From Shewanella aquimarina (GTDB lineage Bacteria; Pseudomonadota; Gammaproteobacteria; Enterobacterales; Shewanellaceae), in NCBI RefSeq assembly GCF_023349185.1, contig NZ_JAKIKY010000009.1:124001-188000 (forward strand): 64,000 nt of DNA, written 5' to 3'. Shown in pieces: positions 9,109-16,399 of this stretch (its first letter is position 1; every line of letters starts with the position of its first letter). The notes under the pieces were generated by a model, which was not told where the DNA came from, did not search any database, and saw only the letters and a list, made by a program, of their open reading frames with translations. Position numbers and translations under genes: made by a program.

Positions 9109-11349
9109 ATGTCCTTTGATGTTGATGAAGAGATACTGCAGGACTTTTTGATTGAAGCGGGTGAGATCCTTGAGCTTCTCTCTGAACAGCTGGTGGCGTT
9201 AGAGAATAACCCCGACGACACCGAACTACTCAATGCCATCTTCCGTGGATTCCACACAGTTAAAGGTGGCGCAGGCTTCTTGAGTCTGACGCCCATGGTG
9301 GATGTCTGTCATGAAGCGGAAAATACCTTCGACCTGCTACGCACAGGGAAACGCAGTGTCTCCGCCGAGCTGATGGATATCATTTTACAGGCCGTCGACA
9401 CCATCAATTCTATGTTTGCCGAGACCCAGGCGGGTATCGAGCAAAGCCCTGCCGATGATGCCCTGTTGGCTAACCTTAAATTATTGAGCTCTGGTGGCTT
9501 ATTACCGTCGGAAATGGGCGGCGCTGGCGAGACACTTGCCTCTGAACAGCCAGATGAAGCGCCTGCAGATGCACAGGTCGATGACGGTATCGAGCTGTTT
9601 GATACACCGCTCGATGACAATGTCGAGTTGTTTGACGAGCCGGTAAGCAATGATCCCGTGACCTCCATTGCCGGTGAAGGCGATATCGATGAGATAGATG
9701 AGTCTGAATTCGAAGCCCTGCTCGATGCGCTTCACGGCAGCGGAAAAGGGCCTTCGGGTGCCAGCGCTGCGGCTAGCGCGCCGGTTCAGGCCAACGACAG
9801 TGACGACATCACCGACGATGAGTTCGAGTCACTCCTCGATGAACTTCACGGTTCGGGTAAATTCCAGGCGCCCTCAGCACCAATTGCCAAGGTGCCAGAG
9901 CCTAGCTCGCCGCCGGTGGATGCCGATGAGATCACCGACGATGAATTTGAAAAGCTGCTAGATGAGCTGCATGGGGCCGGTGCCGGTCCTAGCAGCGAGA
10001 CCAGCAAGCCTGCGACTCCGGCGGCCCCTAAGGCGCCAGAGGTTTCCACACCTAAAGTGGCAACTCCTGCGCAATCGAGTGTTAAGGCACAGCCCGTCGA
10101 GGCGCCTGCGCCTAAACCTGTGGTGAAGGAAAAGGCCGCGGCCAAGGCGCCAGCCGCTAACATGCCGCAGGCGGAAACCACAGTACGTGTCGATACCGCG
10201 CGTCTCGATCAGATCATGAACATGGTCGGTGAGCTGGTACTGGTGCGTAATCGTCTGCTTAGCCTGGGGATCTCCCGCGATGACGAGGATATGTCTAAGG
10301 CCCTGGCCAACCTAGATCTGGTAACTGCCGATCTCCAGGGCGCAGTGATGAAGACCCGCATGCAGCCAATCAAGAAGGTGTTTGGCCGCTTCCCTCGCGT
10401 GGTGCGGGATCTGGCGCGCAGCCTGAATAAAGAGATTGATCTTCGCATGATAGGTGAAGATACGGATCTGGATAAGAACCTGGTCGAAGCCCTTGCGGAT
10501 CCCTTGGTTCACCTGGTGCGTAACTCGGTCGATCATGGTATCGAGATGCCCGACGAGCGTGAAGCCAACGGCAAGTCACGCACAGGTACCATCACCCTTT
10601 CTGCCAGTCAGGAAGGGGATCATATCCTGCTCAAGATTGAAGATGATGGCGCGGGGATGGATCCAGATAAGCTCAAGCAGATCGCCATCACGCGTGGTGT
10701 GCTCGATGAAGATGCCGCGGCGCGCATGTCTGACGAAGAGGCCTATAACCTGATCTTCGCCCCGGGCTTCTCTACCAAGGTAGAGATCTCCGATATCTCA
10801 GGCCGTGGCGTTGGCATGGACGTGGTGAAGACGCGCATTACTCAGCTAAACGGTACAGTGCATATCGATTCATTGAAAGGTAAGGGGACTTGCCTGGAGA
10901 TCAAGGTGCCGCTCACCCTGGCGATTATGCCGACCCTGATGGTGGAAGTTGCACAGCAGGTGTTTGCCCTGCCGCTGTCCAGTGTCAGCGAGATCTTCCA
11001 TCTGGATCTGACCAAGACCAATATTGTCGATGGCCAGCTAACTGTGATTGTGAGGGAAAAGGCCGTACCGCTCTTCTATCTGGAGCATTGGCTGAGCCGT
11101 AAGGCCGCGAGCTTCAAGCATGGCGATAAGCAGCATGGTCACGTGGTGATCGTACAGCTTGGTACCATGCAGATAGGTTTCGTGGTTGACTCCTTGATTG
11201 GTCAGGAAGAAGTGGTGATCAAGCCGCTGGGCACCCTGCTACATGGCACCCCAGGCATGGCCGGCGCCACGATTACCTCAGATGGTGGCATCGCATTGAT
11301 ATTAGATGTACCCGGCTTATTGAAACATTACGCCAAGAATAAGAAATAG
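9109..11349 (+). CDS. cheA: CheA, chemotaxis histidine kinase
   Basis: CheA is the histidine kinase that receives receptor signals through CheW and phosphorylates CheY and CheB. It is 746 residues. The HPt domain carries His49 (FHTVKGGAGF). Residues about 130-345 form a long acidic, Ala/Pro-rich linker with no clear folded P2 domain but with three copies of an ITDDEFExLLDELHG-type peptide. The P3 dimerisation helices, the P4 ATPase (N box RNSVDHGIE near residue 470, DDGAGMD, GRGVGMDVV) and the P5 CheW-like domain follow. Nearest neighbours are cheZ and cheB. Confidence 0.97.
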   Translation: MSFDVDEEILQDFLIEAGEILELLSEQLVALENNPDDTELLNAIFRGFHTVKGGAGFLSLTPMVDVCHEAENTFDLLRTGKRSVSAELMDIILQAVDTINSMFAETQAGIEQSPADDALLANLKLLSSGGLLPSEMGGAGETLASEQPDEAPADAQVDDGIELFDTPLDDNVELFDEPVSNDPVTSIAGEGDIDEIDESEFEALLDALHGSGKGPSGASAAASAPVQANDSDDITDDEFESLLDELHGSGKFQAPSAPIAKVPEPSSPPVDADEITDDEFEKLLDELHGAGAGPSSETSKPATPAAPKAPEVSTPKVATPAQSSVKAQPVEAPAPKPVVKEKAAAKAPAANMPQAETTVRVDTARLDQIMNMVGELVLVRNRLLSLGISRDDEDMSKALANLDLVTADLQGAVMKTRMQPIKKVFGRFPRVVRDLARSLNKEIDLRMIGEDTDLDKNLVEALADPLVHLVRNSVDHGIEMPDEREANGKSRTGTITLSASQEGDHILLKIEDDGAGMDPDKLKQIAITRGVLDEDAAARMSDEEAYNLIFAPGFSTKVEISDISGRGVGMDVVKTRITQLNGTVHIDSLKGKGTCLEIKVPLTLAIMPTLMVEVAQQVFALPLSSVSEIFHLDLTKTNIVDGQLTVIVREKAVPLFYLEHWLSRKAASFKHGDKQHGHVVIVQLGTMQIGFVVDSLIGQEEVVIKPLGTLLHGTPGMAGATITSDGGIALILDVPGLLKHYAKNKK
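9682..9981 (+). repeat. three 40-residue-spaced acidic peptide repeats in CheA linker
   Basis: Three related peptides occur in the linker: DESEFEALLDALHGSG (from 9697), DDEFESLLDELHGSG (from 9814) and DDEFEKLLDELHGAG (from 9937). The copies start almost exactly 120 bp apart at the DNA level, i.e. 40 codons. Between them the sequence is Ala/Pro/Ser-rich and not conserved. The motif resembles the CheY-binding peptides at the FliM N-terminus and at the CheZ C-terminus (DEVDDLLSSLGF in this window). Confidence 0.75.
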
Positions 11350-11378
11350 CAGTTAGTGGTACAGCGAGCTAGCGGATC

Positions 11379-11403
11379 GGCGTGATGCCTAAGGCGTCAC
11401 GCC
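11379..11403 (+). other. strong hairpin between cheA and cheB
   Basis: An 11-bp stem, GGCGTGATGCC pairing with GGCGTCACGCC (one G-T pair), closes a TAA loop in the 92-bp gap between cheA and cheB. The bases after it (TTGTTTC) are not a proper T run, so it is more likely a message-processing or partial attenuation structure than a full terminator. Confidence 0.5.
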
Positions 11404-11441
11404 TTGTTTCGGCAAGGATCCTGCTGTAGATAGGAAATTGA

Positions 11442-12554
11442 ATGGCCATAAAAGTATTAGTTGTCGATGATTCAAGCTTTTTTCGTCGTCGAGTCAGTGA
11501 GATTGTCACCAAGGATGCGGATTTAGAGGTCATAGGTACTGCTTCCAATGGCGCCGAAGCGGTTAAGCTGGCGCAGCAGTTAAAGCCACAGGTGATCACC
11601 ATGGATATCGAGATGCCTGTGATGGATGGTATCAGTGCCGTGCGTGAGATCATGGCGAAGTGTCCGACGCCCATTTTGATGTTCTCATCTCTCACCCATG
11701 ATGGTGCCAAGGCGACGCTGGATGCCTTGGAGGCCGGTGCATTAGATTTTCTTCCTAAACGATTTGAAGATATCGCCACCAATAAAGATGAGGCGATCTC
11801 TTTATTGCAGCAGCGTATCAAGGCATTGGGCCGTCGCCGGGTGTTTCGTCCTATACTGCCTCGAAGTGTACCGCCAAAGCCTGCCACCACGACAGGGACT
11901 GCACCGTCTAGAGAGAGTGTGCAGCCACAACGTCCGGCTTCACGTCCGAGTGCGCCGCTTCCCAGAGCCAGTGGTAAGAAATATAAATTGTTGCTGATCG
12001 GTACCTCGACCGGTGGCCCGGTTGCGCTGCAGCGTATCTTGACTAAGCTACCGGCCAACTATCCTCATCCCATCTTGTTGATCCAGCATATGCCAGCGGC
12101 CTTTACGCCAGCCTTCGCCGCACGTTTAAATGGCCTGTGTGCCATCGAAGTGAAAGAGGCGCAGAATGGCGATCAACTCAGGGCGGGCTGCGCTTATTTG
12201 GCGCCCGGCGGGATGCAGATGATGCTTGAACGCGGCGGCACCTATGGACGCATTAAGATCGTGGCCGGCAGTGCGGATATGAACTACAAGCCCTGTGTCG
12301 ATATTACCTTTGCCTCGGCCTCTAAGTTGAGCGGTGGCGAGACACTGGCCGTGGTATTGACCGGCATGGGCGCCGACGGTCGCGAAGGGGCGCGGATGCT
12401 TAAAAACGTCGGTGCAACCATCTGGGCCCAGGATGAAGCAAGCTGCGTGGTCTACGGTATGCCTCAGGCGGTAACCGCCGCCGGGATCTCGAGTCAATCG
12501 ATAGCGCTCGATGATATGGCCGAGGCCATCATACGCGAGAGTGGACGTGGCTAG
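11442..12554 (+). CDS. cheB: CheB, chemotaxis methylesterase/response regulator
   Basis: CheB removes methyl groups from (and deamidates) chemoreceptors as part of adaptation, after activation by CheA. It is 370 residues: a receiver domain with phospho-acceptor Asp55 ([12 protein letters not shown]), a Pro/Ser/Arg linker, and a methylesterase domain with catalytic Ser189 (GTSTGGP), His (IQHMP) and Asp ([10 protein letters not shown]). A hairpin separates it from cheA. No cheR lies in the window, so the matching methyltransferase must be elsewhere. Confidence 0.96.
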   Translation: MAIKVLVVDDSSFFRRRVSEIVTKDADLEVIGTASNGAEAVKLAQQLKPQVITMDIEMPVMDGISAVREIMAKCPTPILMFSSLTHDGAKATLDALEAGALDFLPKRFEDIATNKDEAISLLQQRIKALGRRRVFRPILPRSVPPKPATTTGTAPSRESVQPQRPASRPSAPLPRASGKKYKLLLIGTSTGGPVALQRILTKLPANYPHPILLIQHMPAAFTPAFAARLNGLCAIEVKEAQNGDQLRAGCAYLAPGGMQMMLERGGTYGRIKIVAGSADMNYKPCVDITFASASKLSGGETLAVVLTGMGADGREGARMLKNVGATIWAQDEASCVVYGMPQAVTAAGISSQSIALDDMAEAIIRESGRG

Positions 12555-13089
12555 GCAGCGCCAGGGCGTCAGCACCACTGTGCTGTTGCTGTTTTTTCTC
12601 CTGTTGGTCAGCAGTCTAGTCACTGGCTCACTCTATCTCGACCTAAGGCATAAGAATGGGCAGCTCGAAGATAAGATAGCTCAGCTCGAGAAGACCCAGG
12701 TGCTCTTGATGGTGCCCGACGAGCAGGCCGAGGCCTTGGCCGATTGGATGGAGAATAATCCTGAATTTACTCAATCTATCATCAAGCAGGCGGAACCTGG
12801 CAGCCAGGTGAGGGTGGAGATTGGCCCAGAGGTGCCCGAGTCTATTGCCAGACATGAGGCAAAAAGCATACCGCTTGATGGCCAAGACGAGTTAACACCC
12901 CTGTTACCTGAGGTGGAAGAATCGGCGACTTCCCAGACCGATCAAAAGGTGGCAAGCGCCACAGATAAGGCGCAACAGAGTGGCCAAGCGTCATCTCAAG
13001 CGGTTAAGCTGTCAGAAGATAAAGATGGTGTTAAAGTAATAAGCCTGCCCCATGGCGGCATTCGAGTCACGACTCGCGAAGATAATTAA
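12547..13089 (+). CDS. single-pass membrane protein of unknown function in che operon
   Basis: I do not recognise a named family. The GTG start at 12547 ([17 protein letters not shown]) overlaps the cheB stop, has GAGAG upstream, and gives 180 residues; earlier in-frame starts at 12511 and 12541 are possible. It has one membrane segment (about residues 9-28), then a short coiled-coil-like stretch ([14 protein letters not shown]), then a charged, low-complexity region with a C-terminal [17 protein letters not shown] tail. Lying between cheB and parC suggests a chemotaxis or polar-array role; this is inference. Confidence 0.75.
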   Translation: MARQRQGVSTTVLLLFFLLLVSSLVTGSLYLDLRHKNGQLEDKIAQLEKTQVLLMVPDEQAEALADWMENNPEFTQSIIKQAEPGSQVRVEIGPEVPESIARHEAKSIPLDGQDELTPLLPEVEESATSQTDQKVASATDKAQQSGQASSQAVKLSEDKDGVKVISLPHGGIRVTTREDN

Positions 13090-13135
13090 AACAATAGCCT
13101 GATGGCGATACGCGCGGCGATTTAAGGGGTTTTAC

Positions 13136-13927
13136 TTGAAGATCTGGACCATAGCAAATCAAAAAGGGGGCGTAGGCAAGACGACCACAGTGGCGAGCCT
13201 GGCAGGCGCCATGGCTAAGCGGGGCAAGCGAGTCTTGATGATAGACACAGACCCCCATGCATCCCTGGGCTACTATCTGGGGATAGATTCCGAAGAGGTG
13301 CCCGCCTCACTCTATGATCTGTTTTTGAAGCACAAGAGCCTGACACAAGAGCAGGTGCTTGCCCATATTGTGCCTACCAAGGTTGAAGGTATCGATTTGC
13401 TGCCCGCCACCATGGCCCTAGCGACGCTGGATCGCTCACTCGGCCATCAGGAAGGGATGGGCTTGATCCTTAAGCGCCTGCTTAGTTTAGTCGATGAGCA
13501 TTATGACGTCGCCCTCATCGATTGCCCGCCGGTATTAGGGGTGCTGATGGTCAATGCGCTTGCCGCCAGCGAACACATTATCATTCCGGTACAGACAGAG
13601 TTCTTGGCCATCAAGGGGCTAGATCGTATGGTCAAAACCATGACACTCATGGGACGCTCTAAGAATACCGACTACAGTTACACCATTATTCCGACCATGT
13701 ATGACAGACGCACCAAGGCGTCGCCAGCCGCCTTACAGCGGCTGGGGGAGGAGTACGGTGATGTGCTTTGGCCTGATGTTATCCCGGTCGACACCAAGTT
13801 TCGTGATGCCAGCCTGGCGCACCTGCCGGCCTCGCATTACGCCAGCCATTCTCGCGGTGTAAAGGCCTATGAAAGATTGCTGGATCATCTGCTGACCAAG
13901 GAGTTTGCTCATGTCAAACTCGGCTGA
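13136..13927 (+). CDS. parC: ParC-like ParA-family ATPase for polar chemotaxis arrays
   Basis: This is a ParA/MinD-type ATPase. By position and sequence it matches Vibrio ParC, which places chemotaxis arrays at the cell pole; it is unrelated to topoisomerase IV ParC. It is 263 residues from a TTG start (MKIWTIANQKGG) with AAGGGG upstream. The deviant Walker A is NQKGGVGKTTT (residues 8-18), followed by DTDPHASLGYYLG and IDCPPVLGVL. The next gene, a ParP-like CheW-domain protein, starts inside its last codons with a ribosome site in the coding sequence, so the pair is coupled. Confidence 0.88.
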   Translation: MKIWTIANQKGGVGKTTTVASLAGAMAKRGKRVLMIDTDPHASLGYYLGIDSEEVPASLYDLFLKHKSLTQEQVLAHIVPTKVEGIDLLPATMALATLDRSLGHQEGMGLILKRLLSLVDEHYDVALIDCPPVLGVLMVNALAASEHIIIPVQTEFLAIKGLDRMVKTMTLMGRSKNTDYSYTIIPTMYDRRTKASPAALQRLGEEYGDVLWPDVIPVDTKFRDASLAHLPASHYASHSRGVKAYERLLDHLLTKEFAHVKLG

Positions 13928-14963
13928 CGATGCGGTTTTCGATTATTTTTCGCTGCTGCTCTCGGAACCTGAGCGAGAGGAACCTGAGCAAGAGGAGCTT
14001 CAGAAAGAGAGTGCTTCGTCAGATGAGCATGAAGAAAAGCACGGCAAAGCGACGGCTAACCAAGATGGGCGAACGACTCGCCAAGCGCCCGCTGTACAGC
14101 GCCAGACTCAGACCCAGATTCAGGCTCAGCAAGCGCTGTCACGCCCAGTGATAACCCAAGCCGCCCCGCCGCTGAATAAGCTCGCGCTCGAGCAACTGCT
14201 GGCGCCGGTGACCGAGATAGAAACTGAGACAGAAACTGAGACAGCAACCGAGACTGTAACAAAGCAGGAGCTCAAAACGCTCGAGCAGGTTAAGTCGGTC
14301 ATTGTTGAGGCCAAGCCTGCACAGGTTGAAATCGCCACTCAAGCGAAACCTTTGTCGCAAGTTAAGGAAAAAATAGAAGAAAAATTAGAAACTTCGGCTA
14401 GTATTAAGCAAGAGGAAGCCGTTGCCGAAAAGGTCGAACTGGCCACTACGCTGCAGACTCAAACCGGGGCGACACCGCCCGGGGTGACTGAGCAGTTGAT
14501 TGAGCAGCTCGACGAAGAGTTTCAGGTGCTGTTTTTCAAGGTGGCAGGGCTTACATTGGCCGTGCCCCTGGTAAGCCTAGGCGGTATCGTTAAGGTGGAG
14601 CGAATTAACCATATTATGGGACGACCAGACTGGTATCTGGGCGTTCAAACTCATAGGGACTCGCAGCTCAATGTTGTCGATTCCGGCGCCTGGGTGATGC
14701 CGGAAAAATACGACGAGAAGCTGGCGCAATCTGTTGATTACCAATATATTGTACTCCTAGAGAACAGTAATTGGGGCTTGGCCTGTGAGTCTCTGGTGAA
14801 TTCCGTCAAAATTTTAAAGTCAGAAGTTAATTGGCGTAGCAAAGCGGGTAAACGCCCCTGGCTGGCTGGCGTTGTAAAAGAACAGATGTGCGGCATCTTA
14901 CATGTGCAGGCACTGATTGAATTATTAAATTTGGGTTTAGGTAGTCAGGACTCTATTGGCTGA
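13911..14963 (+). CDS. parP: ParP-like CheW-domain array protein
   Basis: This matches the position and architecture of Vibrio ParP, which joins ParC to CheA and keeps chemotaxis arrays at the pole. An ATG at 13911, with AAGGAG seven bases upstream, gives 350 residues. Residues 1 to about 185 are acidic and Gln/Glu-rich, including a TETETETE-type run encoded by a GAGACAGAAACT-like short repeat near 14215-14250. Residues about 190-345 form a CheW-like domain (FQVLFFKVAGLTLAVPLVSLGG). It overlaps parC by 17 bp and is followed by cheW. Confidence 0.85.
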   Translation: MSNSADDAVFDYFSLLLSEPEREEPEQEELQKESASSDEHEEKHGKATANQDGRTTRQAPAVQRQTQTQIQAQQALSRPVITQAAPPLNKLALEQLLAPVTEIETETETETATETVTKQELKTLEQVKSVIVEAKPAQVEIATQAKPLSQVKEKIEEKLETSASIKQEEAVAEKVELATTLQTQTGATPPGVTEQLIEQLDEEFQVLFFKVAGLTLAVPLVSLGGIVKVERINHIMGRPDWYLGVQTHRDSQLNVVDSGAWVMPEKYDEKLAQSVDYQYIVLLENSNWGLACESLVNSVKILKSEVNWRSKAGKRPWLAGVVKEQMCGILHVQALIELLNLGLGSQDSIG

Positions 14964-14970
14964 GGTTGAT

Positions 14971-15465
14971 ATGGCAGATGCAAAAAACGTCGCGGCAGTT
15001 GCTGCAGGTAAAGATGATGAAGTGTTGCAGTGGGTAACCTTCCGTTTAGACAATGAAACCTATGGTATCAATGTCATGCAGGTGCAAGAGGTGTTGCGTT
15101 ACACCGAAATCGCGCCTGTGCCGGGGGCTCCTCATTATGTGTTGGGGATCATTAACCTTCGTGGCAATGTGGTGACAGTGATCGATACCCGTTCGCGTTT
15201 CGGTCTGCCTTCTGCCGAGGTGGATGATTCTACCCGTATCGTGATCATCGAAGCGGAGAAGCAAGTGATCGGTATTCTGGTCGACAGCGTCGCCGAGGTG
15301 GTCTATCTGCGTGGCTCGGAGATCGACAATGCGCCGAACGTGGGCACAGAAGAGAGTGCCAAGTTTATTCAAGGGGTGAGTAATCGCGATAATGAATTGC
15401 TCATTCTGGTGGATCTCGATAAGTTACTCTCAGATGAAGAGTGGATGGAACTGGCTCAGCTTTAA
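14971..15465 (+). CDS. cheW: CheW, chemotaxis coupling protein
   Basis: CheW links chemoreceptors to CheA. It is 164 residues from the ATG at 14971, with GAGG six bases upstream; an in-frame TTG at 14956 is less likely. The two-subdomain CheW fold is clear: VTFRLDNETYGINVMQVQEV, VPGAPHYVLGIINLRGNVV, VVYLRGSEID and ILVDLDKLL. It is the last gene of the chemotaxis run before a terminator. Confidence 0.96.
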   Translation: MADAKNVAAVAAGKDDEVLQWVTFRLDNETYGINVMQVQEVLRYTEIAPVPGAPHYVLGIINLRGNVVTVIDTRSRFGLPSAEVDDSTRIVIIEAEKQVIGILVDSVAEVVYLRGSEIDNAPNVGTEESAKFIQGVSNRDNELLILVDLDKLLSDEEWMELAQL

Positions 15466-15484
15466 ACCCTTAGCCATTGACGAT

Positions 15485-15516
15485 AAAAAGCCGTCGCCTC
15501 GTTCGATGGCTTTTTT
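15485..15516 (+). terminator. rho-independent terminator after cheW
   Basis: AAAAAGCCGTCG pairs with CGATGGCTTTTT (one G-T pair) around a short loop and ends in six Ts, 20 bp after the cheW stop. It should end the fliA-cheW transcript, leaving the DUF2802 gene to read-through or its own promoter. Confidence 0.8.
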
Positions 15517-15557
15517 CGTGGTGGAAAAGAGTTAGATGAGTGTAGGCGTAAAAAATA

Positions 15558-15977
15558 ATGGAGTCGGCATTTATGATAGGCGATGAGATCTTAATCGCGG
15601 CGTTACTGTATGTGGTTGCCTGTCTTGGTTTGGTGCTGTATCAGCAGAAATTGACCAACAAACTCAGAGCCAAGATAGATGCCCTGACCTTGCTGGTTAA
15701 AGAGAACGATCGACAGCGTGAGGCGGTAAAGCAGGAGCTGCAGGAGCTGAGATCCGGCACCATAGGGGTTGGTCGACGCATGCTTGAGCTCGAAAAGCGT
15801 GTGACCAAGCAGGAGGCCCGCATCGATGAGACGGTTGCGGATGAACCTCAGGCCAGGCTCTATACCCGAGCGATGAAGATGGTCGAACTCGGCGCCGATA
15901 TCGACGAACTAGTGAAGGAGTGTGAGCTACCTAAGGCCGAGGCCGAGCTTTTGCTACGTCTACACGGTAAACGTTAG
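15558..15977 (+). CDS. DUF2802 family protein
   Basis: A 139-residue protein of the DUF2802 family, whose function is unknown. It has an N-terminal membrane segment (about residues 9-25), a coiled-coil middle with many Glu/Lys/Arg, and a C-terminal domain ending ELGADIDELVKECELPKAEAELLLRLHG, which resembles a small helix-turn-helix. A homologue sits after cheW in Vibrio as well, so the linkage to chemotaxis genes is conserved. An in-frame ATG at 15573 is an alternative start. Confidence 0.85.
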   Translation: MESAFMIGDEILIAALLYVVACLGLVLYQQKLTNKLRAKIDALTLLVKENDRQREAVKQELQELRSGTIGVGRRMLELEKRVTKQEARIDETVADEPQARLYTRAMKMVELGADIDELVKECELPKAEAELLLRLHGKR

Positions 15978-16006
15978 GTCTGTTTTTTAAGCTAATTATT
16001 TGGTCC

Positions 16007-16399
16007 TTACACCTCTTGCATGATCCTCTTATGCATATTGTCCCAGCGTTCTGGAAACTTACCGTCAAGCATATAGACGAAGGCGATGAGTTCTGCGATG
16101 AGTAGGTATAGCTCTTTGGGGATCTCCTCACCTAACTCCAGTTTTTGCAGAAAGTTACTCAAGTTGGCATCTTGATGGATATAGATGCCAGCCTCCTTGG
16201 CGATGGCAATGATCTCCTCGGCAACTAAGTCTTCACCCTTGGCGGTGATCTGCGGCGCCGATTTACCGTCGTAGCGCAGGGCGGCCGCCTGAGTGGGCCT
16301 GTGTGGGTTATTGTATGACTTACTGTTTGAGTTACTACTTGAGTTATGGCCTGAATTACCGTGTAACTTGTCTTCTAAATCGTCTGTTGAGCTCATCAT
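16007..16399 (-). CDS. FlhB C-terminal-domain-like protein
   Basis: A 130-residue protein that matches only the cytoplasmic C-terminal domain of FlhB/YscU-type switch proteins. After a Ser/Asn-rich N-terminus it reads AAALRYDGKSAPQITAKG, then EEIIAIAKEAGIYIHQD, LGEEIPKELYLLIAELIAFVY. No membrane segments and no NPTH motif are present. Its start overlaps the stop of the FliK-like gene by one base (TAATG), so the two are coupled. Homologues next to FliK-like genes are common; their exact role in export control is not settled. Confidence 0.85.
   Translation of the reverse strand: MMSSTDDLEDKLHGNSGHNSSSNSNSKSYNNPHRPTQAAALRYDGKSAPQITAKGEDLVAEEIIAIAKEAGIYIHQDANLSNFLQKLELGEEIPKELYLLIAELIAFVYMLDGKFPERWDNMHKRIMQEV

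Noticed and set aside
9846..10181. 111-codon minus-strand frame inside cheA
   Set aside because: It is the antisense of the Ala/Pro-rich linker and has the low-complexity composition expected of a shadow frame.
13136..13927. ParC as a chromosome or plasmid partition protein or topoisomerase subunit
   Set aside because: The context (cheB, ParP-like protein, cheW) and lack of a ParB gene or parS site point to array positioning; it has no topoisomerase features.
14211..14260. GAGACAGAAACT-type repeat as a phase-variable tract
   Set aside because: The units are imperfect and in multiples of three that encode Thr-Glu, so changes would only lengthen a flexible linker.
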